A stretch of DNA of 52,593 nt from Xanthoparmelia taractica. Its lineage: Eukaryota > Ascomycota > Lecanoromycetes > Lecanorales > Parmeliaceae. Where the stretch lies: positions 1 through 52,593 of the forward strand of contig JANQBS010000263.1 of assembly GCA_033085395.1 (NCBI GenBank). The letters run 5' to 3'. How positions within the stretch are numbered: position 1 is the first letter of the stretch; every line of letters starts with the position of its first letter. Below, one piece after another: positions 36,421 through 46,990 of this stretch. The notes below the pieces were generated by a model that had not been told where the DNA came from, searched no databases, and saw nothing but the letters and a program-made list of their open reading frames with translations. The translations under genes and the position numbers were made by a program.

Positions 36421-36434
36421 AAGCGTTGCTATTA
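36421..36434 (-). other. G3 primer binding site (RIP-altered)
   Basis: The minus strand reads TAATAGCAACGCTT three bases inside the 5' LTR. It equals the G2 primer site TGGTAGCAACGCTT with both Gs of TGG changed to A. Spacing and sequence both confirm the minus orientation of G3. Confidence 0.75.
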
Positions 36435-36437
36435 TAC

Positions 36438-36585
36438 TATAATAGCAAAAGGATATATTCAGGTAGTTGGGTAAGTCTTGATTATTCTAAGTTGGAAAAA
36501 TCTATCTAAGTCAGCCGGCCAAGCAGCTAGCCAAGCACTTGCCTTAGCCGATCTTGATTGACTTGGCAAGTGCGATTTCGTGACA
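36438..36585 (-). repeat. G3 5' LTR (right end in the window)
   Basis: This 148-bp partner of 11165-11312 ends CGTGACA on the plus strand and is followed by TATAG (36586-36590). On the minus strand it starts TGTCACG, as does the G2 LTR, which suggests related families. Confidence 0.88.
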
Positions 36586-37854
36586 TATAGGCTATAATAT
36601 AATATATATATATAATTTATATACTTTTAAATATTAATAAAAAATAATAAGAAACTTAGAAAATAGTAAAGTAAACGATAATAAATAATATATAGAGCGA
36701 GAGCTAGAATAAAGTTTTATAGAGATATCTAAGTGTTTATAAGATAAAGAAGTAATAGAAAAAGCGCTAGATATAGTTAAGTCGTTTACTACTAGTCTAA
36801 TAAGTATATTAATATAGTTATTAATACTAATTAACTCTTTTTCTAGATTCTTAACGAGTATAATCTAATATTCTTTATAAGCGTATTTCGAGATATTAAT
36901 TATTTCTAAAAAATTATAGAATAAAAGATTCGAAAGATTTAAATTTAAGATATCGAATTAAATAAGTAACGTTAAAAGAGAATTTAGCTTTAAGATTATC
37001 TCGCGATAAGATTAATATTAATCTATAATTTTTGTAAGTATTATTAATATTTAGAATTACTAGCTAAACTCGATAAACCGCGTTCTTAATTTAGATTTTA
37101 GAAGTTAGTGTAGCGAAGAGAAACTTATTAGCTCGATCTTAAACTATTTATAATTCTAATAGACGAGTTCTTATAGCGCGTTTAAGTAGCTCGCTATTAT
37201 AATAATATCTTATATTAAATATAGTCTTATAAATCTATTAGAATTTTATTTTAGAATTTTTAATAAAAGTAATTTCTAAGAGATAGTGTATATAGATATC
37301 GATATAACGAGGGGTTTTAATCTCGCTAATATCTTCGATAAGAGAACTCTTTTCGATACTTTAATCTTTAATAATAATAATAATTTTAGAAAGCGATAAG
37401 TTGAGAATTTCGATATTAAGATCGCGAAGCGTTTGAATTATTTAGATAAAAGACTCTATATCTCGATTAAATATATATGTCTTTATTAGTATTAATCGAT
37501 ATAACGCTTCGAGAAATATTATTTCGCGCTTTAACGCGATTTATAAATTCTAAAAGATATAATAAATAGAGTCTAAAGAGATTAGAAGTTTTTAGTCTTC
37601 TTATACTTATAATTTATATAGTATTTCTTATCTATAAGACTATCGATTATAGTAATATTATAATTTATAATAATAGTATCGTCTAAGCTAATAGAGTCGA
37701 TCTCTATTTACTTCTATATATATATATAATAAGTTATTATATATATAAATAATTATAAAAGTCTAGTTTTTTAAATGATTAGAAAATCTAAAAATTATAA
37801 AAGCTCTTTTATTTATCGATCTAAGATTACTATCGAGCGCTCTTTTGTTGGGCA
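36586..37854 (-). pseudogene. G0 gag start, third piece
   Basis: An ATG at 37854 (minus) opens MPNKRALDSNLRSINKRAF, and the frame continues with RIP-type stops only (KLLISLDSIYYIF, LKREIIFLEALYRL) for at least 400 bases. It lies about 55 bases after the LTR, so it is the likely gag start of G0. The combined G0 gag-to-protease distance, about 4 kb, is longer than the 2.7 kb in G2. Part of this may therefore be additional sequence. I recognise no domain in it. Confidence 0.5.
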
Positions 37855-37909
37855 TTGAAAAGTTGAGTGAAAGATAATTGATTTCTTCTAACGAAAACTA
37901 CTACCTAAA
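37855..37909 (-). other. G0 leader with PBS-like site
   Basis: On the minus strand, TTT follows the LTR and then AGGTAGTAGTTTTCG, resembling a TGG-starting primer site with one mismatch and the same three-base spacing as in G2 and G3. The leader is not RIP-damaged. Confidence 0.5.
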
Positions 37910-38006
37910 TGTTACTTGCTTCGTCCTTGGCAGGTAGTCACGATCGAGGCAGGTATTAGTCCGATACTAGTATGGTACTAGCATTAGATAGGTATTATCC
38001 GTAACA
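37910..38006 (-). repeat. G0 5' LTR (97 bp, tentative)
   Basis: The plus strand runs TGTTACTTGC to CCGTAACA; on the minus strand it starts TGTTACGG and ends GTAACA, a six-base inverted terminus with TG...CA. It keeps CpA and TpG. The partner LTR is outside the window, so the call rests on its ends, the following PBS-like site and the gag-like ATG. Confidence 0.55.
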
Positions 38007-38011
38007 ATCTG

Positions 38012-38110
38012 TCGGTAAACGAGAAAATACCCAGCGCCCTCGCTAAATAAGAGGGCCCTTTAGACTCGACTAATGTGATAATTAACGAGATCCCTTAAGG
38101 CCTATATTAA
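38012..38110. other. Short unmutated spacer between G0 and the next repeat
   Basis: This is near-normal composition, with a small hairpin GCCCTC-GCTAAATAA-GAGGGC near 38034-38055. No gene was seen. RIP-type sequence starts again at about 38110. Confidence 0.6.
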
Positions 38111-41100
38111 ACTTGACTATATCTCTTTCTAATATAATCTAGATGTTATACTTAGTCTTTTATTTTGCAATCATCTTAATATCTTCTATTATTCGCGACG
38201 TATTTCACGAAACGCCGACTTGATAATTTATATAATAACGTATAGCTCGAGAATTAATACGATTGTCGAATAGCAATTTAGTTATTATTTGAAATTTAAA
38301 GAATTTAAACTTAAGTACGTTTAATGATAGCGAAATAGATATAAGTATCGATAAAGTAAATATTAATACTAATTATTTTCGAGATAAAGAAGTAAATAAG
38401 TCGATATTAGAGATACTTTTATAATTATAATTTAACGAGTCGAATAGTTAGCATTTCTCAATCTTATCGAGTTCCCCTATATCGTTAAGCTCGATATCTC
38501 CCTCTTTCTATAGTTTCGCGCGATTATCGCTACGAGAGATCTTTTATTTCTAGAAGTTATTATTGCTATTAAAAAGTCACTTTATTAAAGCTAGAAAATA
38601 CGAGCGTAGCTTTATCGCGATATTATTATTCTTTTATAAGATATGCTTAGCGTTTATCAAGAGTATAGTAACGAATTAAAGAGCTTTAGTATATCTATTC
38701 TTATTTTTTTTAATTAGACTATCGACTTATTTTAGACTTATAAATTAAAAAGTTACTCTAATTACACGCTATATTTTTTTTATAAACTACTTTATAACCC
38801 AACGTAAATTTTTAATATATATCGTAATAAAAAAAAATTTATCTTCTACTTTAAATAAATTCTTAATCGCTATCTATAAATTATTTTACGTTATATTTAA
38901 ATACTTCTTAATTTCATTAAGCTCGATCTACGTAATAATTAATTACGCTCGAAGCGCTATTAATTATAATAATTTAATTTTCGTAATAGATTACTATCGC
39001 GAGAAATTAAGTTTCTTTAGACTTAAAAAGATAAAGTTATTAATAATACTATCTTTAAGAATACTATTATATTTATTCTACGATCTTTAATTATTTATAC
39101 ATTTATTTATTTAAGAGATTAACCTTAGCTTACTTAAGAAGAAGATAGAGCTTTCTTCGAAAGAGATAGCGAATTTCTCAATTATAACGATTCGCGCTTT
39201 CTTATTAAAGTATATCTCGCTTAAATTATCGATTAATAAAGATTTAAATAGAGATTATCTCGTATTATATAGGCGTCGAACGTTAAATAAGATATGAATA
39301 AGAATCGACTCGATCTCCGTATCGGATTAATAAAGCTAGCGCTTTAAGATAATAGTAATTTTATTTAGTACCTATATAATTATTAAATTAGAGACTATAT
39401 TTATTTTCTTGAACTCGAGTTTATTATATATAGTCTATACTCTTTTTATTATCGCGGCGAAGTTATACTCTAAGATTTGATTTTTATATAATAAACTTAC
39501 TCTTAGCTCGTAATTTTCGTATTTATATACGTTAATATTTATTAGAATTAATAAAAATCTCTTCGCTACTTTTTCGTTTTTATATATCTAATAAACTTCG
39601 AAGACTATCTAATAGCGTAATAGATTATTCTAATCGCTTTTTATCTTTTTTATTTAATTCTTATTAATATAATTAATACGTAAGTTTTTCGTAGAGAATA
39701 TAGCAAGATATAATCTCGCTCTCTTCAAATTATAGCTCGAATTCTAAATAATTAATATATTAATAATTTATTACTTAATCTATTAATAAAATTATTATTA
39801 TTTCTATCTTATATCTTATATTATATTATAAAATCTAAAGTATTAATATATCTATTATAATTTATTCTTTATCTCGATATTCGCTAATTATAATTAAGTT
39901 TAAAGAATCTAAGTAGAACTAGAGACTATCTTTATAGCTTCTTTAAACTTCTCGCTAGCGCTTATCGTTTTAAATAGAAAACTAAGAGTCTATTAATTTA
40001 ACTCTTATCTTATTAATCTATTAGCGTTAATAGATCGTTTTATTATCTTCTATAAACTCGAGTTCTAATTTAGTTTAACGCTAGAATATTAATTTAAAAC
40101 TATATTTAAGCTTAAGTTAAACTTCTCTTCTTAATTATTTAAGATATTAATAATATCAATTAGAGTCTTTCTCTTCTTCTTTAATGTAATTAATATAAAT
40201 TTTATTTCGTCTATAATAATAGATAAACGCGTATTTCTAATTATTTTATAGAGTAAAGTTTTATTAGCGATTTTTTATTTCGTTCATTAAGTCTTCTTAG
40301 TCTTTATTAAATATATTCTCTTATATAATATATATTTAACTCTTTTATAAGCTATATATACTTTTAATATCTTTAGAACTATCTTCTTATAATCTTAAGC
40401 ACTATATATTTATCTATACTTCGCGTAGCTATTTCTATTTCTATATTTTCTATAAATATACCTCTATTTCTAGTAATAAAAATATCATATAAATAAGACT
40501 ATCTAATTAAATTTCTTAACTCTCTTTATCTCTTCTTCTTTTATAAAATATTTTTTATTAATTTATCTATTACTTGAAACGTAATTACGATAATTATTAA
40601 AATAGAATATTTCTTTTTCTATATCTAAACTATTAAACTCTCGACGCTTAAGATTTAATAAATTTTAAAAATCTCTAAGCTAGAATAAAGATTACTATTA
40701 TTAATCTCGAGCTTCGTTTTTATCGTTATCTAATTATTAATATTAAAGATACTAATATATATATTATATATTCTTATTAAAAAAGACTTTCTTATTATTA
40801 TCGCTAATTTATATATATATCTTATTTACGCGATATTTATCTTTAAAGTCTCTCTTGCTTTTATTATTATAATTTATAAAAATAAAATATTATTTTATAA
40901 TCTACTTATTATTATAATTTCTTTTATAAGCGTATATTAATCGCTTTTTAAGACTATTAATATTCTCTTCTTTATTATTCTTACTATAGATTTCTTCTCT
41001 TTATTATTCTCTAAATTTATCTTAATTTATTTTAATTTATTTTAATTTATTTTAATTTATTTTAATTTATTTTAATTTATTTTAATTTATTTTAATTCTT

Positions 41101-42690
41101 AATCTTTATTATAAAAAATATAAGGATTATTAAAATAGTTAAACTTATAAAGAAGTTTATAAATAAATTCGAGAAAGAATTGCTTTAGCTTTACGCGTTA
41201 ATTAGAAATCTAGACGTTAAGCTTATATATAAGTTTAGCGAGATATTATATAATTCTTTTAATCTTATATATATTATTTAATATTCTAATTATTTAATAT
41301 AGATCGGTATTAATTTAAAGTCTTTATAATACTCGTTTTAAATAAACGCGTTTAAATCTTCGAAAGATATTTTTTAAGCGATAATAAGAAAGTTATATAT
41401 TATCTTCTCGCTCTTAGACACGCTAATAATAATCTATTATATAGAAATAATATTTATATTACTTATAGACGTACTCTAATATTATTATTACTCTACGATT
41501 TTTTTTTTTTCTATTTATCTCTCTTAAATACGCTATGCTCTTTTTAAACTTTCTTATTATCTTTATTATTATCGCTAATATCCACGTTATCGATAATATT
41601 AATAGATACTAGCTATGTAAGTTCCTTAAACTCTTCGCGGCTCGTTATATATTAAAACGAGCGTTCTTCTATTCTCTTAAAACTAAGTCGATTTAAAGTT
41701 ACTATAATACTTAATAGTTATAACTTAAGAATAAATTCTCTAAAGAGAGAGTATAATAATTATAAAATCTTTAAATTAGAGTTTAATTAACTCTTAATTA
41801 AGAGGTTTTATATACGCTAAAATCTCGCTCAGAGAGAAAAATAAAAAGAGATTTAGAATAGAGATTTCTTTCTTTCTTCTTTAATAATTAGCTTATATAT
41901 ATAATTAACTATATTATTATAGATTCTATTATAATATTACTATATTAGCGAATTTCGCTTAAAATTCGCTTATAGATAATAGTAAAATAATAATAATAAT
42001 AATAGAATAGAATAGAATTAATAAACTAAGAATTTTAATTAATATTATAATATTAGAATATTAAGTTTATTATATACGATATTAATAAGCGAGATCGCTT
42101 ACTTTTTATTTACTTTTAAAATATTATTACGATTTTTCTATATATATTTTCTATATAATAAATAACTTTATTAAATACTTAAAAATCGCGATCTAGAAAA
42201 TCGAGGAAACTAAGTTAAATATATACTAGTTTCTTAGTATATCGTCGATCGGCGATTCTTAAATTTCGATAGACCTTTTAACTATTAATCTTAAACTTAT
42301 TATTATAGAATAACTACGTATTCTACTCTATATTTTAGTAGAGGTTTTAAAGAATTAAGAATCTTCGAATATACGCTCGAGAGAAAGTATTAAAATATAT
42401 AATTAAAATACGTAACGTATTTACGTAATACGCTAAGACGAATTTTATAATCTCGTTTTACTAGCTAATACTTCTTAACTAATATAACTATACGTATTTT
42501 ATCTTATATTTTAATAATATTACTATTTATAATATTTTATAAAAAACTTTTATCGTATAAATAAAAATAAAGATAAAATTTTTAAATTTATAAAATTATA
42601 AATAAGTAGATTAATAAATACTTTTATCTATATCTTACTTAACAACTTAATCTACTATATATACTCGCTATATACGAGAGCGTATACCTT
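38111..42690. repeat. RIP-degraded repeat of unknown class
   Basis: These 4.6 kb are as AT-rich and CpA-poor as the transposons to the left, so they were once repeated DNA. No LTR, TIR, RT, integrase, transposase or helicase motif was recognised. Long frames with only RIP-type stops exist on both strands around 38480-39300. On the minus strand at about 41020-40560 a basic, probably helical protein frame reads INLENNKEKKSIVRIIKKR and later RETLKINIA. The plus strand is pyrimidine-rich from 39700 to 41100, which favours minus-strand coding. The right edge is abrupt at about 42690. Confidence 0.6.
41018..41097. repeat. 10-bp tandem repeat
   Basis: About eight copies of TTTAATTTAT lie in an unbroken array inside the unclassified repeat. 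Confidence 0.9.
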
Positions 42691-42699
42691 CTATCAATC

Positions 42700-43382
42700 T
42701 TACTTGTACTTTTCCGCATTCTCGATCCAGGGGTAAATTTGCTACTCGGTAACTTGTAGTAGTTAATTTTAACACGGCCTACTTAAGAAGCCAGATCTTC
42801 CATAGAAAGAACTCATTCTTCTGTCATTGCTTGAGCCTTACCATAACATTTTGACGCGTGATGATTCTTTGATGGAGTGTAGTGGAAGGCGAGAAGAGGT
42901 TTGAAGTGGGTTCAAAAAACCTACGAGTGCGCCTAGAAATTTGCACGGTACGTGGTAGTTTGATCAACCATTATTCTAAGTGAGGTTCAGGCGCCTGTTT
43001 GAGGGGACAAAACCCCTGTCGAAGCAGGGTAAGTGCATTTCTGGCGAGGGTTTGGCCGGTTTCGATGCAAGAATCCGGGGCACTTATGCTCAAAAAGCGG
43101 CATTTTGGGCAGGCTACGGGTGTGTCGGCTCCTTCAGGCTTCTACAATGAAAGTAAAGCGCTGCTGTCTCGCTTAGGGTGGTGGCACCAGTGGGTAGTGA
43201 GTAACCGGGAAGCCCTGCGATAGGCTAGTTTAGGTGTTGCTAGGGGGGTCCCGGCCATCAACGAGGTCCCTCTTAAGGGCACTTGGCCCCCGAAGTTTCT
43301 TCCGGAAAACACCCTCGCTGCCGAAACCCTCCACGCGCACATACGTTTGTTTACACTACAACACTCATAAGAGAATTTGATC
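42700..43382 (+). promoter_or_regulatory. 5' flank of the HMG-box gene
   Basis: This is normal-composition sequence from the edge of the RIP block to the start codon. It should hold the promoter and 5' untranslated region. GGCACTTGGCCCCCGAAG and pyrimidine/CA-rich DNA (GTTTACACTACAACACTC) lie just before the ATG. No TATA box or named factor site could be assigned. Short open frames here lack any domain. Confidence 0.5.
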
Positions 43383-44780
43383 ATGGCGCGTCCCAAGAAG
43401 GCCGAAGAGAAGCCAAAGGACTCCGGAAGCCTACAGATCAGTGTTGAGGATTTTGTCCGCACCAGAAACTCAGTAAGCTTCATTTATTCCCTTCGCATCT
43501 GTGACTTCGTCGCGACTCAATTCCGTCCTTTGACAACCCCACGGCGTCTCTCAACAACTACCAAGTCACCACTCACTCTCACCCTATCACAATGTCTGCA
43601 ACCGCTCGAGTTCAGTGCTACATGACGCGCGATCAATGCGATGACGCACTTCAGGCCGTTCATCTGCTTACTCTACCTTGCCAAAATGTTTGCGACATAG
43701 CATACATCCTTGTTCACAACATCATGTGCGGCGCGATGAACCCCGAGCAAGGTCAGCTAACTATGGCGCCTAAGGTGGTCACCGGTCTAGCCACGCTCCA
43801 GTCTGCTGTCTCGGATCTTTCACGTGCCTACATTGCGCACACGGACACAGTCATTGGCAGAGGCAGTGCTTCATCTCTTGAGCAGCTGAACATATCAAAC
43901 CCTCTCAGCGGTGAGAATGGTCTCTTCGGCGGCCGTGGTCTTACACCCGCCCCAACCATTGAAGCACCCCCAGAGGGTAAGAAGAGGAAGAGGGCTCCAC
44001 ATGACAAGAATGCGCCCAAGCGAGCCCTGACTCCGTTCTTCTTGTACTTGCAGACGGCCCGACCAGCCATTGCGACCGAGATGGGTCCGGGCCATACAGC
44101 CAAAGAGGTCCAAGACGAGGGAGGACGGAGATGGCGAGAGATGACCGACAAGGACAAAATCGTAAGCTGGGCCGTTCTTTGCTATGTATTCACGCGTTCA
44201 TTGGGCTAACTCTCGTTCCAAGGAATGGCAATATAGATATGCCATCAATTTTGCGCGCTACAGGGCACAAACAGATGCGTATAAAGCAGGCAAACCAATC
44301 CCAGAGATCAGTGACGCGGAAGCGAAAAAGCTCTACGAAGACACCAAGAAGGATGGCAAGATTCCTGCACCGGCTGACCTTGATCCTGGCCATATTGAGG
44401 AGGAAGACAGCAGTGACTCAACTACTACATCTGACGAAGATTCACCAGAGCCAATTAAAACTCCCTCTCCCTCACCTAAGCGAAAGAAGACCAAGAATAC
44501 GGTGGAAAAGAAGCCAGCATCGTCGAAACAGACTCCTGCAAAGGCGTTTCAGCCAGTAGTCGTAGAGCCGATCTCTCAATCTCTTGAAAAGACGTCGCTT
44601 GAGAAGAAGAAGAAAGCTTCGAAGAAGAACACAAGAGGTACCGGAGATGGGCTTAGTTCGAAGAAGGAGGCTGTTGCGAATCGACCGAGCTCACCGCCAA
44701 AAGTAACAGGCCAAGATAGCCAGCAGAAGCAACAGAAGAAGAAAGGGAGGAAGCGTAAGAGCGAAGCACTGGAGGCATGA
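43383..44780 (+). CDS. HMG-box DNA-binding protein, three exons (43383-43472, 43775-44161, 44223-44780)
   Basis: The predicted protein has 344 residues. Exon 1 starts MARPKKAEEKPKDSG, with GATCATGG around the ATG. Residues 99-103 (KKRKR) are a nuclear-localisation-like cluster. Residues 108-182 form one HMG box: APKRALTPFFLYLQTARP, EVQDEGGRRWREMTDKDK, then EWQYRYAINFARYRAQ after intron 2. It has the family Pro-x-x-x-Phe-Phe start and the conserved Trp residues. The tail is acidic/Ser-rich (EEEDSSDSTTTSDEDSPE), then Lys-rich, ending KKKGRKRKSEALEA. HMG-box proteins bind and bend DNA in chromatin, and this one is probably nuclear. Both introns are phase 0 with GTAAGC donors and AAG acceptors, and each has GCTAAC as a branch site. 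Reading frames and base use are unlike the flanks, and there are no RIP stops. Confidence 0.88.
43473..43774 (+). other. Intron 1 of the HMG-box gene
   Basis: The donor is TCA|GTAAGC at 43473, the branch-like GCTAAC is at about 43756, and the acceptor CCTAAG ends at 43774. At 302 bp it is long for such fungi. Splicing joins ...FVRTRNS to VVTGLATLQSAVS without a frame change. An in-frame ATG at 43592 offers an alternative start inside the intron, giving 61 codons upstream of VVTG, but I think this is less likely. Confidence 0.75.
44162..44222 (+). other. Intron 2 of the HMG-box gene
   Basis: These 61 bp have a GTAAGC donor, a GCTAAC branch site at about 44205-44210 and a CCAAG acceptor. It sits inside the HMG box, between DKDKI and EWQYRY. 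Removing it restores the conserved helix 3, which supports the model strongly. Confidence 0.92.
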
Positions 44781-45140
44781 GAGCCATGTCGGTCGCTGTA
44801 CACGCAAGCCTTAGATGAAATCAACGTGCTGGGAGCGAAAAGGGTCTTGTTTTTTAGGGATTCGAGGAAACGAGGAGCAAAGGGTATTCACTGGTCTGTT
44901 TTTCTTAGTGGCTTGCTGGCGGTTCGTGCTTCTCAGCCAAGAATTGAATCAAATAAGGAACTTACCCCTCCACCAATGAATGCGCTACGGTGTACAATAG
45001 TAACAAATCCTTTTCTTCATTAAGACACCTTACACCTTACTCAAAAATCACATATTCTAATATAGATATACAAAATACAAGCGTGTGCCCACGAATTGAA
45101 TTCGTGACACGTAAGTCGGAATGCTTCGAGGGCGTGTTCC
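44781..45140 (+). other. 3' flank of the HMG-box gene
   Basis: This is normal-composition DNA after the stop. No AATAAA was found. AT-rich CTAATATAGATATACAAAAT at about 45058-45078 could serve as a fungal polyadenylation region. CACGAATTGAATTCGTG at about 45090-45106 is a perfect palindrome with a single central base. Confidence 0.5.
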
Positions 45141-46990
45141 GAGAGTTCTTGAAGAGTTTCGATAAATAATAATATGCTATGGTTAAGTCATGAGCTGAAA
45201 GAAGGATAATAATTTCTTCTCTACGAGATCTAGCAAAGTACTAGTAGCTTAGTAGCTCCTTTCTAATATTTTATTCGATCTAAATTAATATATTTTTATT
45301 ATTTAAGCTATTAAAATTATAAGTTATAAATTATAGATTTAACTTTATTTTAACTTTATCGTAATTAATAATTATATATTTAATTTATCTTATACGACTT
45401 CTAGATACGATTCTAATAATATATAATTAAATTATATATCGCTTTTCTTAATTCTAGAATTTTAATTATATCGCGCTTTAAAAAAAAAACTTATTTTAAG
45501 ACTCTCTAATTAATATACTTAATATTAAAAAATTATAAATTATATTACTTATTTATTATAATTCTAATACTAATTATATTATACTTTATACTTAGTGTGG
45601 TGCTAAAGTATAAACATCTAGTGTTTTTATCGCTAAGAATAATAAGAGTTTTTATTCTATAGCGACAATGTTACTAAAAATTTCTCTTATTATAATTACC
45701 GAGATATAGTTCGTAATTACTCTTTATAGCTTAAGTAGATACGTGTATAAATAAATAATTAATTAATTAATAATACTTTATAAATAGTTATAAATTTAGA
45801 ATAAAAACCACTATAATAAAGAGTCTTATAGAGACGAGAGGCTTCGAAATTAGTTTATTATATATCTATTTCTAAAGATAAACGTTAACAAGTATTAGTT
45901 CTAAGAAATCTAAAGTTTAAAAAAATAGCTATTATTTTAAAAAAGCTTAAATAATTAAGATTAAAGATAAAATTAAGAAAAAAGCGTAAATTAAATAATA
46001 CTCGCTTTTAGAATAAAAAGATTATATTAGTATATATAAAAGAATAAGCTAGCGCCGAGCTCTAAAACCTTAAATTTATATATAGAGTCAATTATAAATT
46101 CGATCTAATTACGCCCTTTAATTAGACTAACTAAATTAGTTCGCTAGATCTTTTATAGAGTCCTTATTAAAAATTCGAAGTTTATTAAATCTATTACTTA
46201 CACTTATTAATACTTAAGTTCTTCTTTATATAATTTCTTTAAAATTATTTATATTATAGAATAAGGTTTACGCTTTTTAGTAATATAAGAATTCTTAATT
46301 TTAAATAGAAATTCGTTGAGTTAAATAATATTTAAATATTTCTATTCACAGCACGCTGGAATATTACTAACTTAGTATTTCTATTATACCTTATCTTCTA
46401 TAGTTATTTCTTACTATTCTTTCAATTAAATTATTTATATATATACTCTATAAATGTCTACGCCCTTGACACTTCTAATCGCTATATTATTAGATATATT
46501 AAATTTAGTAATTACGTTCTAGTTGTTCTTTAAAGCCCTTATTAATGTATTTAAATCGCCTTTACGCGAATCGCTATTTATTAATAATAGAGATAAACGA
46601 TTAATTATTCTTATTCTTAAACGCGTTAAGAGATCTTTAAAGAGAACTCGAACAAACTTAGCTTTATTATCTTTATCTATAAACTCTTTATAAATTAATT
46701 CTATATTCTCTTAAGTCGCGTCTAAAAAATAGATTGTAAGATATTAATAAAACGCGTCTTAAAAAGATACTCCTTAAAGAGATAAAGAAGTAGCTATTAA
46801 AGACGTTCTACTCGATTTAGATCCTTTAGAGAACTCTCTATTATAAGACCTTTTAATAAATTTCTTTTAAAATATCGAATTCTTTCAAAACTTATTCTAC
46901 GCTCTTTTTAGCTCTTATTTTAACTTTATTTAGTCTTTAACTAGATTACGAAAATATATCACGCGTTATTCTTATATAGTAGAGTCTTTA
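45141..46990. repeat. RIP-degraded sequence left of the Helitron domains
   Basis: CpA/TpG-poor AT-rich DNA starts at about 45150-45260. No domain was recognised. A block at about 45695-45755 is shared with 10950-11010 on the other strand. Part of it may be the 5' end of the Helitron, whose left terminus I could not find. Confidence 0.55.

Larger units (their letters stand above)
11165..36585 (-). mobile_element. G3: Gypsy LTR retrotransposon, minus strand, carrying G2 and C4
   Basis: Two 148-bp LTRs lie 25 kb apart, at 11165-11312 and 36438-36585. They are flanked on the outside by the same pentamer TATAG (11160-11164 and 36586-36590), so they are the two ends of one insertion. Removing G2 and C4 leaves about 7.5 kb, a normal Gypsy size. 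All recognisable G3 coding DNA is on the minus strand: chromodomain near 23100-23240, integrase near 23800-24020, RNase H and RT near 31900-32900, protease near 33260-33600, gag near 33700-36300. The primer site at 36421-36434 is a RIP-altered version of that in G2. Confidence 0.9.
1..38006 (-). mobile_element. G0: outermost Gypsy retrotransposon, minus strand, split by G1 and G3
   Basis: This is the host element of the nest and runs off the left edge of the window. Its own DNA is 1-1050, 8416-11164 and 36586-38006. Read on the minus strand, 1050 down to 1 is clearly homologous to the protease-to-RT stretch of G2 (about 14127-14700), with the same succession of codons after RIP changes. Reading continues naturally upstream across the G1 insertion into 8416 onward. 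The right end is a 97-bp LTR (37910-38006, TG...CA) followed on the minus strand by a PBS-like site and an ATG at 37854. RT, integrase and the 3' LTR must lie left of position 1. That all pieces are one copy is inference from order and orientation. Confidence 0.6.

Noticed and set aside
43142..43483. Minus-strand frame of 113 codons opposite exon 1 of the HMG-box gene
   Set aside because: It overlaps the promoter and first exon of a well supported gene and shows no domain.
43828..44157. Minus-strand frames opposite the HMG box
   Set aside because: They are shadows of a GC-rich coding exon. The HMG-box motif is unambiguous on the plus strand.
44131..44559. Alternative plus frame of 142 codons over exon 3
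   Set aside because: It is an out-of-frame reading of the Lys/Ser-rich tail. The spliced model continues the HMG box in the other frame.
37850..45240. Loose similarity between 37860-37890 and 45188-45220 (both with GAAAG...ATTTCTTCT) as a shared element end
   Set aside because: The match is short and gapped and does not extend, so chance cannot be excluded.
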